NCBI GenBank assembly: GCA_032622095.1
Contig: CP136066.1
Location: 169,642,664 to 169,706,663, forward strand
DNA length: 64,000 bases
Source of the DNA: Siphonodentalium dalli
Lineage: Eukaryota > Mollusca > Scaphopoda > Gadilida > Siphonodentaliidae
Direction of reading: 5' to 3'
In this document: positions 60,101 through 62,640 of the stretch, piece by piece
How the letters are laid out: every line of letters begins with the position of its first letter
How positions within the stretch are numbered: the first letter of the stretch is position 1
The notes under the pieces: model-generated
What the model saw: the letters and a program-made list of their open reading frames with translations, nothing else
Database searches by the model: none
Told to the model about the DNA's origin: nothing
Position numbers and translations under genes: made by a program

Positions 60101-62263
60101 GAGAATCGTAGATTTGTATAAATGACAGACAAACAGACAAACAAACAGACAAACAGACAGACAGAGGTCTTCAAAATATATATGAGACTCGCCGATGAGC
60201 CCGACTTTGTCCGGGCTATTCAAAAACCAAATGTCAAGTCGATAGCTCTACCCAGCCCGACGTTGTCCGGGCTATTCAAAAACCAAATTTCAAGTCGATA
60301 GCTCTACCCGTTTCCGAGATCTGGTCTGCGCATGCGCGAAGCTGGCGTCGCACGGGCTCGGCGACCCGATAAAATTCGTATCCGTGGCAAGATACATTCA
60401 CATACCAAATTTCAAGTCGATAGCTCCACCCGTTTCCGAGATCTCGTCTGCGCATGCGCGAAGCTGGCGTCGCACGGGCTCGGCGACCCGATAAAATTCG
60501 TATCCGGGGCAAGGTACATTCACATAGCAAATTTCAAGTCGATAGCTCTACCCGTTTCCGAGAGCTGGCATCGCACGGACTCGGCGACCCGATAAAATTC
60601 GTATCCGGGGCAAGATACATTCACATACCAAATTTCAAGTCGATAGCTCCACCCGTTTCCGAGATCTCGTTTGCGCATGCGCGAAGCTGGCGTCGCACGG
60701 GCTCGGCGACTTGATAAAATTCGTATCCGGGGCAAGATACATTCACATAGCAAATTTCAAGGGCAAGATACATTCACATACCAAATTTCAAGTCGATAGC
60801 TCCACCCGTTTCCGAGATCTCGTCTGCGCATGCGCGAAGCTGGCGTCGCACGGGCTCGGCGACCCGATAAAATTCGTATCCGGGGCAAGATACATTCACA
60901 TACCAAATTTCAAGTCGATAGCTCCACACGTTTCCGAGATCTCGTCTGCGCATGCGCGAAGCTGGCGTCGCACGGGCTCGGCGACCCGATAAAATTCGTA
61001 TCCGGGGCAAGGTATATTCACGTAGCAAATTTCAAGTCGATAGCTCCACCCGTTTCCGAGATCTCGTCTGCGCATGCGCGAAGCGGGCGCCGCACGGGCT
61101 CGACAATACGACAACGTCGACCGCCTGGTCAAACTACACACACGTACCAAGTTTCGTCCCGATCGGTCGAGAATCGTAGATTTGTATAAATGACAGACAA
61201 ACAGACAAACAAACAGACAGACAGAGGTCTTCAAAATATATATGAGACTAGCCGATGAGCCCGACGTTGTCCGGGCTATTCAAAAACCAAATGTCATGTC
61301 GATAGCTTTACCCAGCCCGACGTTGTCCGGGCTATTTAAAAACCAAATTTCAAGTCGATAGCTCTACCCGTTTCCGAGATCTGGTCTGCGCATGCGCGAA
61401 GCTAGCGTCGCACGGACTCGGGACCCGATAAAATTCGTATCCGTGGCAAGATACATTCACATACCAAATTTCAAGTCGATAGCTCCACCCGTTTCCGATA
61501 TCTCGTATGCGCATGCGCGAAGCTGGCGTCGCACGGGCTCGGCGACCCGATAAAATTCGTATCCCGGGCAAGATACATTCAAATACCAAATTTCAAGTCG
61601 ATAGCTCCACCGGTTTCCGAGATCTGGTCTGCGCATGCGCGAAGCTGGCGTCGCACGGGCTCGGCGACCCGATAAAATTCGTATCCGGGGCAAGATACAT
61701 TCACATAGCAAATTTCATGTCGATAGCTCCACCCGTTTCCGAGATCTCGTATGCGCATGCGCAAATTTGGTATGTATGCCTACTTTATCCCGGGAACAAT
61801 ATGGGCGGGTCCAATTTCACAGAAATAACAGAATGATGGAAATAATAAAATCAGGATTTAGGATTACCTATTATATGAAAGGGCGAAACAAAAAATTAAT
61901 CAAATATTTGACATACTTAATTGAAATATATATATATATATCTCCTTCAGGATCATGGAAATAACAGAATCAGGATTACCTATTATATGGAAGCGTGAAT
62001 GGTGGCCGAAAGAGATATTCTGCGACGATATGGCAAAATCAGAAGTTAAAATCGGGCTCCCCGATGTGCAAAGCGCGTTCTATACAGCCATCATAGGGAT
62101 TTTCCTCGGATGTATCTGTTTACTTATAGAAAGAGTCTGGTATAAATTTCGACGAAAAGACGATTCGAAAACCAGGTCGGTTGGGCACAGTCAACAGTTT
62201 CCCGCGGAACACAGCGAACAGTTTGACACCACAAACAGCCGACAGTTACCAGACTATATGTAG
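18113..62263 (+). CDS. variant ionotropic glutamate receptor (IR/iGluR-like), 12 coding exons
   Basis: Predicted plasma-membrane ligand-gated cation channel subunit of 832 aa. Joining 12 exons with matching phases gives: possible signal peptide 1-21; amino-terminal domain to ~385; S1 ~388-498; M1 ~510-533; pore loop ~553-566; M3 ~578-603 with YSGSLVASLTV in place of the iGluR SYTANLAAFLTV; S2 ~604-770; M4 ~771-788; tail to 832. Ligand residues are kept: T470 and R475 (SLTIDAGRE, spacing as in GluA2) and an acidic E686 (YAYLIE). C698 and C753 have the 55-residue spacing of the conserved S2 disulphide. The position matching the Q/R site appears to be Met (GAQLMQGG). The GGN.EP.S.SGRT and YSGSLVAS motifs resemble protostome IRs more than AMPA/kainate receptors. 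The start is uncertain: ATG 18113 (CCATGG context), ATG 18086, or an upstream exon spliced at 18153. Coordinates span the introns. Confidence 0.88.
18930..19175. mobile_element. palindrome plus AT minisatellite (intron 1)
   Basis: The hairpin at 19052-19120 has arms TGCCAATGCATTCTCTTATA and its complement, with centre TCGACCATAGGTCGCCTCG. It is followed by ACAATTTTAATAATATTTTC and ATTCTTTAACAATTTTATAA units, as at 15520-15730. A second short hairpin, GCCCCAGACATACATG / CATGTGTGGGGC, follows at about 19191-19252. Confidence 0.6.
19339..19407. mobile_element. GCCAATGCATTCTC palindrome (intron 1)
   Basis: A near-perfect 69-base hairpin of the same family as 19052-19120, only ~220 bases downstream. 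The sequence after both copies (TTGACAACACCGTCATTCTT and ATATATGAATTAAAT) is also shared with ~18905, so a larger unit has been duplicated. Confidence 0.65.
20560..20705. repeat. AT-rich minisatellite TTCTTACATTCTTTAA
   Basis: Four to five ~40-bp units of TTTTTCTTACATTCTTTAAG type abut the TIR element at 20706. The same motif accompanies the palindromes at 15520, 19120 and 26340. Confidence 0.7.
20706..21232. mobile_element. foldback/TIR element, ~527 bp (intron 1)
   Basis: The ends AAAGATGGATTATCTCTTT and AAAGAGATAATCCACCTTT are inverted. Inside, AAGACCCCTGTCCGGAAA near 20779 mirrors TTTCCGGACAGGAGTCTT near 21144, and ATTAATATTGATTTTATTTC mirrors GAAATAAAATTAATATTAAC. It is related to the element at 9497-9905. 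It sits in intron 1, just before the palindrome that precedes exon 2. Confidence 0.68.
21268..21340. mobile_element. GCCAATGCATTGTC palindrome next to exon 2
   Basis: A hairpin copy with arms GCCAATGCATTGTCTTATAT and TATAAGATAATGCATTGGC. The right arm is followed by ACAGGGTTTTCGCAAAA, the flank seen in full-length family members at 36753-37015 and 44110-44370. It therefore extends to within about 60 bases of the exon 2 acceptor. Confidence 0.68.
21403..21729 (+). CDS. receptor exon 2 (ATD)
   Basis: Acceptor TTTTGTTTACAG|GG and donor CTGAAAG|GTTGGT; enters and leaves in phase 1. It encodes YDVVLIVSSVDVWDSVRKLY and FLSELRTENMFIIFQNLK, alternating strand/helix segments typical of the bilobed periplasmic-binding-protein-like ATD. 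A palindromic MITE hairpin ends only about 60 bases upstream (21340). Confidence 0.85.
22359..22818. repeat. 19-bp minisatellite GGTTCGGCTGTGGTAGTAA, ~24 copies (intron 2)
   Basis: Perfect or one-mismatch 19-mers (GGTTCGGCTGTGGTAGTAA with G/T at one site). Because 19 is not a multiple of 3, each frame has a 57-bp, 19-residue period. The 177-codon minus-strand frame through it (TTTAEPYYHSRTLLPQPN periods) has no stop but is explained by the repeat. Confidence 0.93.
23801..24022. mobile_element. TTAA-type MITE just before exon 3
   Basis: It begins TTAACCCTTTATATACTAAA and ends TTAGTATAGAAAGGGTGAA, with one TTAA decayed to TGAA. It shares CTGTCGTTTGC and ACATTTCCC(C/T) words with the copy at 3628-3879. 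A partial relative lies at about 23225-23340. Its right end is 38 bases from exon 3, so it overlaps the likely branch-point zone. Confidence 0.6.
24061..24260 (+). CDS. receptor exon 3 (ATD)
   Basis: Acceptor TTTTTTGTTCCAG|AA, donor GAACAG|GTACGC; enters phase 1, leaves phase 0. It encodes SFQTYELDNVLLKPVI and IQLIVICNVKCVIDMLEQ, again strand-helix ATD sequence. A TTAA-type MITE ends 38 bases before the exon. Confidence 0.83.
24885..25042. mobile_element. partial GGGTACGTTCA MITE (right end, intron 3)
   Basis: TTTTCGTTCATATTCTGGCA and GTGTGTGAACGTATACCC match the right half of the 414-bp family; TAA follows at 25043. The left half is missing. It abuts the next element. Confidence 0.55.
25044..25485. 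repeat. AGAATGAGGTCC dispersed element (intron 3)
   Basis: The outer arms GGGTGTCTGTCGTTTGCAGA and CTGCAAATAACAAACACACC are inverted. Inside, AGAATGAGGTCCACAGAGGG and TGGGGACCTCATTCTGC recur. It is the same family as 42631-42884. It ends about 40 bases before exon 4. Confidence 0.6.
25528..25704 (+). CDS. receptor exon 4 (ATD)
   Basis: Acceptor TTTCATCAAACAG|GC and donor ACGGAG|GTGAGG; 59 complete codons, phase 0 at both ends. It encodes ADAYFAKRGEQSEDRQTFRW and NLAFISLTNGHGDRI. No longer open frame is needed, because both borders are canonical and the neighbouring exons share the phase. Confidence 0.82.
26035..26250. repeat. dispersed repeat with (CAA)n core (intron 4)
   Basis: CAATCCAATTCGGTG, (CAACAA)n at 26097-26150, CAGTTATCAGAATCGACTAA and TGCTAACCCCTGTCAACTAT correspond to copies at 6948, 12498 and (inverted) 20070. 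Confidence 0.6.
26279..26530. mobile_element. palindrome plus AT minisatellite (intron 4, inverted order)
   Basis: A shortened hairpin, 26279-26334 (GCCAATGCATTCTCTTTATA / TATATAAGAGAATGCATTGGC), is followed by GTTAAAGAATGTAAGAATAA-type units to 26530. These are the reverse complement of the units at 15520 and 20560. Confidence 0.62.
26555..26685. repeat. imperfect hairpin (intron 4)
   Basis: GAGTCCAGTAAATTAGGTCT at about 26586 mirrors AGACCTTATTTACTGGACTA at about 26628, and outer CCCCAGTTTATAGC mirrors GCTATAAAATGGGG. The roughly 110-base foldback looks like a small MITE. Confidence 0.6.
27425..27838. mobile_element. GGGTACGTTCA MITE, 414 bp, TAA target duplication
   Basis: It starts GGGTACGTTCATATGCTGGC and ends GCCAGCGTCTGAACGTACCC, flanked by TAA on both sides. 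Three-base TAA/TTA duplications and GGG-type ends are known for PIF/Harbinger elements, so that superfamily is plausible but unproven. The copy at 52840-53253 has exactly the same length. The minisatellite array begins ~12 bases after its right end. Confidence 0.75.
27851..35185. repeat. 7.3-kb minisatellite, 62-63-bp unit, ~118 copies (intron 4)
   Basis: The unit contains CAGTCCTCCATTCGGCCTTG, TTATTGTCATTCCGGAGGGC and TAGGTGTGACTTGATCCGTC. Units vary mainly at CCAGTCC/CAGTCC/CCTGTCC (62 or 63 bp), TTATTG/TTGCTG, GGGCTAG/GGGATAG/GTTCTAG and ACTTG/ACTCG/AATTG. Variant combinations recur in blocks, giving higher-order structure. The many 70-95-codon frames inside are repeat translations, not genes. 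Confidence 0.95.
35345..35660. repeat. (ATC)n/(GTC)n trinucleotide tract upstream of exon 5
   Basis: About 315 bases of ATC/ATT/GTC triplets on the + strand, ending ~290 bases before exon 5. It is complementary to the tract on the other side of the exon. Confidence 0.93.
35755..35872. repeat. 23-bp tandem repeat, 5 copies
   Basis: Units of ACAGTATATGTATATATAGT-TTT lie between the (ATC)n tract and the exon 5 acceptor. Confidence 0.85.
35953..36051 (+). CDS. receptor exon 5 (ATD, 33 codons, skippable in frame)
   Basis: Acceptor CCTTGGAACAG|AT, donor ATCACG|GTAAGA; phase 0 at both ends, so skipping removes 33 residues without a frameshift. It encodes ILRLVLKCAAYHTTCVHQ. It sits between two long complementary trinucleotide repeats (35345-35660 and 36064-36600). 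Retaining the downstream intron gives a stop within six codons. Confidence 0.8.
36064..36600. repeat. (GAT)n/(TGT)n trinucleotide tract downstream of exon 5
   Basis: About 540 bases of GAT-rich triplets with GTTGTT interruptions and ~80-bp higher-order units (TGTGATGACGAGGACAATGA recurs). It begins 13 bases after the exon 5 donor. The acidic or Met-rich frames through it are repeat artefacts. Confidence 0.93.
36753..37015. mobile_element. TTAA-flanked double-hairpin MITE, ~263 bp (intron 5)
   Basis: TTAACCCTTCCATGGCTGGA at the left and CATCACGAAAGTGTTAA at the right, each with TTAA. Two palindromes lie inside: 36807-36868 (CATTCTCTTATATATGCGAG ...) and 36897-36960. The left flank GAAATTTTGCGAAAACCCTG is shared with other copies. 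CCCTT termini plus TTAA suggest a piggyBac-like origin. Confidence 0.7.
37268..38178. mobile_element. ~910-bp TIR element (intron 5)
   Basis: Long terminal inverted repeats of about 80-100 bases. CGAGATGCTAGTATACGTCC, GAGAACGCC near 37321 mirrors GGCGTTCTCGGACGTAAACTAGCATCTCG near 38097, and GTAGTCCAAGTCTGCTCGTA mirrors TACGAGCGGACCTGGACTAC. The interior has no transposase frame. Confidence 0.7.
38529..38956. mobile_element. ~430-bp MITE, TIR CACCCCTGGTTAAGTGGTCC
   Basis: The left end CACCCCTGGTTAAGTGGTCC + TGCT is mirrored by AGCA + GGACCACATGACCAGGGGTG. Internally AAAAAAAAGTACCGTTAT mirrors ATAACGGTACTTTTTC. A 5' fragment is at 45567-45770, and GTACCGTTATTTTGTTCTAAAG near 46987 is another remnant. 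No target duplication is certain. Confidence 0.72.
39216..39340. repeat. 125-base hairpin upstream of exon 6
   Basis: AGCAGAATTATGGGAAATGT and CAGGATTTAGTCGTAAATAT, then GGCTTGCTGCC, mirror GGCAACAAGCCATATTTCCG, ACTAAATCCTG and ATTTCCATAATTCTGCT. The loop is ~18 bases. It lies 170 bases before the exon 6 acceptor. Confidence 0.75.
39511..39711 (+). CDS. receptor exon 6 (end of ATD, start of S1)
   Basis: Acceptor TTTTGTTTCAG|AT, donor ATCCAT|GTTAGT; 67 codons, phase 0. It encodes IRQFNTVGALSKNGKNVAL and ends GFNNKAFKVGTIH, the usual linker leading into the first S1 strand (compare 'L.V.T...EPFV'). Confidence 0.87.
40765..41188. repeat. hairpins sharing GAAAAGTCATATTGGACTC (intron 6)
   Basis: A large hairpin at 41044-41188 has ~68-base arms. 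GTTGTGTGTACAGTATGTGT, TTTTCTTGTACTCGTCC and AGGTTGTGGTGAAAAGTCAT mirror the right half ending ATGCATACTGTACACAAC. A small hairpin with the same GAAAAGTCATATTGGACTC word is at 40771-40803. Confidence 0.7.
41454..41560 (+). CDS. receptor exon 7 (S1)
   Basis: Acceptor TCTATTTTCAG|TGG, donor AACTTCAG|GTGTGT; phase 0 in, phase 2 out. It encodes WEPFVNVTTNN and FEGYCIEWLKELSRTLNF, the classic iGluR S1 'EPFV ... YEGYC.DL..ELS..L.F' block. A partial copy lies 102 bases downstream. Confidence 0.92.
41593..41660 (+). pseudogene. partial tandem copy of exon 7
   Basis: CAGGAAAGCTGGATTTTGAG and the following ~48 bases match 41491-41558 of exon 7 at a constant offset of 102. The copy reads FEGNCIEWLSDQPRTE against FEGYCIEWLKELSRTL in the exon. 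The frame stays open from exon 7 through the 32-base gap and the copy to GAG|GTAACA, but ending there leaves phase 0, whereas exon 8 needs two carried bases. Probably a decayed partial exon duplication. Confidence 0.75.
41844..41926. repeat. 22-bp tandem repeat, ~4 copies (intron 7)
   Basis: Units ATGTATATATAGTATTAAAT-TC. A pyrimidine/purine-skewed stretch with C and G runs (42000-42500) follows, with nothing recognised in it. Confidence 0.8.
42631..42884. mobile_element. nested palindrome element, two internal hairpins (intron 7)
   Basis: The outer arms CAAGCCTTGAAATAGTGTGT and CACCCTATTTCAAGGCTTG are inverted. Inside are two near-perfect hairpins, 42661-42752 and 42763-42856, each with AGAATGAGGT and CACCCTCTGGGGACCTC arms around a CCCGC(A/T)TAGCGGGC core. 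It is the clearest member of the family at 4462 and 25044. Confidence 0.78.
43785..43878 (+). CDS. receptor exon 8 (S1)
   Basis: Acceptor TTTCTTTCGCAG|CT, donor GAGAAGG|GTAAGT; phase 2 in, phase 0 out. It encodes SYTLVKSVDDQWG and GRWTGMVGMLQRR, matching the iGluR/IR 'Y.l....D..wG.....g.W.GmvG.L..' segment. Confidence 0.92.
43985..44495. repeat. ~510-base inverted repeat around a TTAA MITE (intron 8)
   Basis: The left arm GTGGTTTGGATATCATTTGA, AATATCCCATGTTTACGTAC, GGGAATGGGGC mirrors the right arm GCCCCATTCCC, GTACGTAAACATGGGATATT, TCATATGATATCCAAACCAC. The inner parts GTATACTCTAGG / CCTAGAGTATAC also pair. It begins 106 bases after the exon 8 donor. The fragment at about 43920-43983 (GATGACGGGAGCTGCGC, TGCCAGTGCGTTCTC) is another end of the palindrome family. 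Confidence 0.78.
44110..44370. mobile_element. TTAA-flanked double-hairpin MITE, 261 bp (intron 8)
   Basis: TTAAGCCTGTCATGACTGGA at the left and TCCAGTCATGAAAGGGTTAA at the right. CTTCCTGAAATATTGCGAAA / TTTCGCAAAATTTCAGGAAG pair next, then CCTGTGCCAATGCATTCTCT and its counterpart. It is the same architecture as 36753-37015 and 57139-57353, and sits at the centre of the larger inverted repeat. Confidence 0.78.
44617..45407. mobile_element. GGGTTCGTTCA MITE, expanded copy of 791 bp (intron 8)
   Basis: The left end AAGGGTTCGTTCATACACTC and right end GTGTATGAACGTACCC belong to the 414-bp family. It is longer by ~377 bp, so it probably holds an internal insertion or is a less-deleted version. The outer flanks CAGTA / TACTG are also palindromic. 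Confidence 0.65.
45567..45770. mobile_element. 5' fragment of the CACCCCTGG MITE (intron 8)
   Basis: CACCCCTGGTCAAGTGGTCC, GATGTTTGGCTAACCCGAGC and ATAATGGCTGCGCTC align with the left half of 38529-38956. The right half and TIR are absent. Confidence 0.65.
46606..46918 (+). CDS. receptor exon 9 (S1 end, M1, pore)
   Basis: Acceptor TTGTTTTTCAG|GA, donor ATGCAAG|GTGAGA; phase 0 in, phase 1 out. In order: DLVVASLTIDAGREDVMDFT with the ligand-binding Thr and Arg, then FTYPFF. M1 starts at PFSWQVILTTIAIVPV, and the pore segment is TECLWYVYGAQLMQG. This is the most diagnostic exon of the gene. Confidence 0.95.
47582..50113 (+). CDS. LINE reverse transcriptase, N-terminally truncated, frame intact
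   Basis: RNA-directed DNA polymerase of a jockey/CR1-group element. The frame is open from 47582 to the TAG at 50111-50113. From Met 47762 there are 783 residues. Landmarks on that numbering: VVPMFKKGDPTDPGNYRPIS before residue 260, FFDISKAFDKVWH with the first catalytic Asp at 314, AGVPQGSVLGPILF from 369, and FADD (the YxDD box) at 400-403. After the thumb a Cys-His cluster, CVCG...H...C (C714, C716, H724, C729), resembles C-terminal zinc-knuckle-like motifs of many LINEs. No endonuclease is encoded, so the copy is not autonomous. An intact 2.5-kb frame implies a fairly recent insertion. Confidence 0.92.
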   Translation, partial: NYIRYHIPIFVDILIPEKKSQQKPFTRRVFNYDEANFTDLDKSILEQDWKQTFSNTPISEMTNVLTTFLQDQINIFVPSKIVRCMKDEPAWLNSGIKKHIKQRKRLYEKAKVRNTINAWTNYRKKRNEVISLIRKSKSDHIVHMQDILNNPETPSSAWWKTFNKLSEKNSNRAIPYLSWNNSTHTSNYDKAEAFNDYFCSVSSIDDSNATIPEYTPLQSIPELNEILISESDIIETLKNLVPDKSSGYDEISPRILKKCPSLHHPLKIMFKTFMENSFFPDEWKRANVVPMFKKGDPTDPGNYRPISLLSCIGKVYEKCIAKHLLTFLTKNSLLCKHQAGFLPGQSTSHQLCEIYHEISKSLDEGQDVRVLFFDISKAFDKVWHRGLVYKLKRMGITGNLLRWIESYLTNREQRVVLGSESSSCGGVKAGVPQGSVLGPILFLTYINDIVKGIKSDIRLFADDTSIFLPIKDPIQSAKILQKDINTLEAWSKRWLVKFNASKSESMCISRKQNPLNHPNLYMNNVPLNTVSNHKHIGVVFENNCSWKAHIASISKLAWYRISMLQKQKYVLNRETLEKCYFTLVRPIIEYANVIWDNCTIAESDKLEDIQLEAARIVTGCTRSTSNNNLIIEAGWETLKKRRENSKLYLYHKMIYNSAPEYLQNLVPPLVSEVSKINTRNSKNFRLPQFNANSHDRSFILNTAALWNSLPMSTRDIVNYDEFRTTINTSHKKKNSRFKYCYTRKAQVIHTRLRNYCSDLNAHKYQNYISVTDRCVCGQIEDSYHYIFQCRRYRPHRQILLGKIPDAIVPSVYTFLNGDDTMSLQTNLTIFEEFQKFIIHTQRF
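47582..50528 (+). mobile_element. 5'-truncated jockey-like LINE (intron 9)
   Basis: A non-LTR retrotransposon copy in the same orientation as the host gene. It retains the region between endonuclease and RT, a full RT, a C-terminal domain and a 3' tail. The apurinic endonuclease and any ORF1 are missing, as usual for 5'-truncated copies. The 3' untranslated part (50114-50528) carries a perfect 12-bp hairpin, GGGAGAACGACA 50379-50390 with TGTCGTTCTCCC 50412-50423, and ends near GGATAAATAAACTATG. Exact ends and a target duplication could not be set. Confidence 0.85.
50750..51412 (+). pseudogene. 3' fragment of a second LINE, broken (intron 9)
   Basis: Frames read IEFRTRSHK-like LINE C-terminus: FRTRSHKLPIEQGDWI, then RVCTLCTKELGDEYNVILKC (a Cys-rich C-terminal cluster), ELRSTYLNPYFYRRPN and NRKTIRNLSTFIRKVQDIF, with a stop after HKLS. 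The tail near 51395-51412 is AATAAACTGAATCTGAATCT, a short TGAATC repeat of the kind that ends some LINEs. It is a different family from the element just upstream and lies ~90 bases before exon 10. Confidence 0.75.
51505..51722 (+). CDS. receptor exon 10 (pore end, M3, S2 start)
   Basis: Acceptor TTCTCTCCTTAG|GT, donor TTGAAG|GTGAGC; phase 1 in, phase 0 out. It completes GG after the pore, then SQSGRTMLTF, M3 (WIYCIIMTALYSGSLVASL) and S2 residues PKVETPIDLLQDLIKQDE and WGTLNGTIY. The M3 motif YSGSLVASLTV replaces the iGluR gating motif and is typical of IR-type channels. Confidence 0.95.
51755..52490. repeat. tandem duplication of a ~390-bp hairpin-containing unit (intron 10)
   Basis: Unit 1 (51770-52095) and unit 2 (52160-52490) share TTATTGTGGTGG, GGTAACATG, ATAACATATATGTTCTG, CCATAACGTTGTTCAACGTA and AATGACGTCAT. 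Each contains a hairpin (GTGACATTTACGGCTTTGAG / CTCAAAGCCGTCAATGTCAC in unit 2). The first copy starts ~35 bases after the exon 10 donor. Confidence 0.75.
52840..53253. mobile_element. GGGTACGTTCA MITE, 414 bp, TAA flanks (intron 10)
   Basis: GGGTACGTTCATACACTGGC at the left and GCCAGTGTATGAACGTGCCC at the right, with TAA at 52837-52839 and 53254-53256. Length is identical to 27425-27838. The interior includes ATTCTGGCACC and GTAAATATGCATC. Confidence 0.78.
53360..54380. other. intron 10 sequence, one hairpin, otherwise unremarkable
   Basis: GATTTCGGGTATCGTTACC at about 53369 and GATACCCCGAAATCGCC at about 53475 can pair. The open frame at 53708-53992 is not recognised as any family and has no splice context. 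Confidence 0.4.
54464..54667 (+). pseudogene. exon 11 copy A: acceptor and frame kept
   Basis: It has an intact TCTTACAG|AATTCTGAGG acceptor and reads NSEASDDGSLFNKVLQGID and AHMRKVA like the true exon. It then diverges and meets TAA at 54665-54667 after 67 codons. Spliced to exon 10 (phase 0) it would end the receptor inside S2, without E686, the S2 disulphide or M4. Probably a relic, but splicing-competent on paper. Confidence 0.6.
55047..55165 (+). pseudogene. exon 11 copy B, acceptor lost and frame broken
   Basis: The acceptor reads TTACAATATTC instead of TTACAGAATTC. The matching region ends in a frame-breaking ATTCATGCTGTGTAAAG where the true exon has CATGCGTAAGG. Confidence 0.75.
55651..55780 (+). 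pseudogene. exon 11 copy C, acceptor lost and frame broken
   Basis: TTACATAATTC replaces the acceptor, and a 4-base insertion (CACATGCATGCGTAAAG) creates a frameshift and stop. Confidence 0.75.
56251..56380 (+). pseudogene. exon 11 copy D, same lesions as C
   Basis: It shares both the TTACATAATTC acceptor loss and the CATGCATGCG insertion with copy C, so C and D arose by duplication of an already broken unit. Confidence 0.75.
56853..57127 (+). CDS. receptor exon 11 (S2)
   Basis: Acceptor TCTCTTACAG|AAT, donor TCCGACAG|GTATGT; phase 0 in, phase 2 out. It encodes NLFYKVWQGIDKF, the acidic ligand residue in KYAYLIEYTAYDM (E686), C698 of the conserved disulphide, and PYGVGLQNQSAYLDKFSDR, which matches 'YGIG.P..S.y.d..s..I'. 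It is the last and only complete member of a ~600-bp tandem array. Confidence 0.93.
57139..57353. mobile_element. TTAA-flanked double-hairpin MITE, 215 bp (intron 11)
   Basis: TTAACCAATCCATGACTGGA at the left, CGACATGGAAAGGTTAA at the right. It includes GGGAGCCTCGCATATATTAG and GCCAATGCAGTCCCTTATAT palindrome halves. It begins 12 bases after the end of exon 11, so the donor-proximal intron is transposon-derived. Confidence 0.7.
57354..58600. other. intron 11, AT-rich, weak long inverted repeat
   Basis: AT/TATA-rich sequence at 57600-57880. GAGCGATAAGCAAAACAATT, AACACCGTGG near 57520 is weakly mirrored near 58170-58225, and is also similar to ~9957-9995, suggesting an old dispersed element. 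No gene is seen; the short frames at 58038 and 58317 have no recognisable domain. Confidence 0.4.
58600..61770. repeat. ~122-bp satellite with GCGCATGCGC motif, 3.2 kb (intron 11)
   Basis: The unit contains GATACATTCACATACCAAAT, TTCAAGTCGATAGCTCCACC, CGTTTCCGAGATCTCGTCTG and CGCATGCGCGAAGCTGGCGT, then CGACCCGATAAAATTCGTAT. A longer block with a CAGACAAACAGACAAACA run and ATATATATGAGACTAGCCGA occurs three times (near 58800, 60115, 61190), giving higher-order units of about 1.31 and 1.08 kb. Frames on both strands are repeat artefacts. Confidence 0.93.
61820..61890 (+). pseudogene. partial copy of exon 12 start
   Basis: ATGGAAATAATAAAATCAGG and ATTACCTATTATATGAAAG (from 61834) resemble ATGGAAATAACAGAATCAGG and ATTACCTATTATATGGAAG of exon 12, about 118 bases downstream. 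A 7-base insertion (ATTTAGG) and substitutions break it. TTTCACAG just before it could be a relic acceptor. Confidence 0.7.
61951..62263 (+). CDS. receptor exon 12 (S2 end, M4, tail, stop)
   Basis: Acceptor TATCTCCTTCAG|GA; phase 2 in; stop TAG at 62261-62263. It encodes IMEITESGLPIIWKREWWP (the 'I..L.E.G.l..l...WW' motif), C753, M4 (AFYTAIIGIFLGCICLLIE) and a 44-residue cytoplasmic tail. The last ~25 residues (QQF, EQF, RQLP) come from DNA resembling the repeat just downstream. Confidence 0.92.
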
Positions 62264-62640
62264 CATATAAACGCGGTGCCTCTCGGACTATGTTCTCCTG
62301 TTTAATACAGACAATCGTTTCCCGTCGAACAATTACAACAGTTTCCTACTGAGCCCAATAGTTCACCACCGAAGACAATCAACAATTTTGTGCCTATATG
62401 TAACACATGTACGCCTTGCCTGGTAGACCACGTTTCCTGCTGAATATCGACAATCGTTTCCTGCTGAATACCGAAAATCGTTTCCTGTCGAACAATAACA
62501 GCCGTTTCCTGCTGAGCCGATCGGAGCCAATAGTTTCCCACTGAAGACAGTCAACAATTTCCTGCCTATATGTGTCACATAACGTCGGTGCCTAGTAGAC
62601 AAACTTTTCCTCAGACTGAACACCGACAACCATTTCCTAC
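62150..62640. repeat. degenerate repeat spanning the CDS end and 3' flank
   Basis: Words such as GTCAACAGTTTCCCGCGGAA, GACAATCGTTTCCCGTCGAA, CAACAGTTTCCTACTGAG and GACAATCGTTTCCTGCTGAA recur at irregular ~30-50-base intervals from inside exon 12 (about 62187) to 62640. The stop codon falls within this block. Confidence 0.65.

Noticed and set aside
58566-61836. Frames up to 119 codons on both strands with recurring VSGARYIHIANFKS or MRRRDLGNGWSYRLEI
   Set aside because: Periodic translation of the 122-bp satellite, equally open on both strands.
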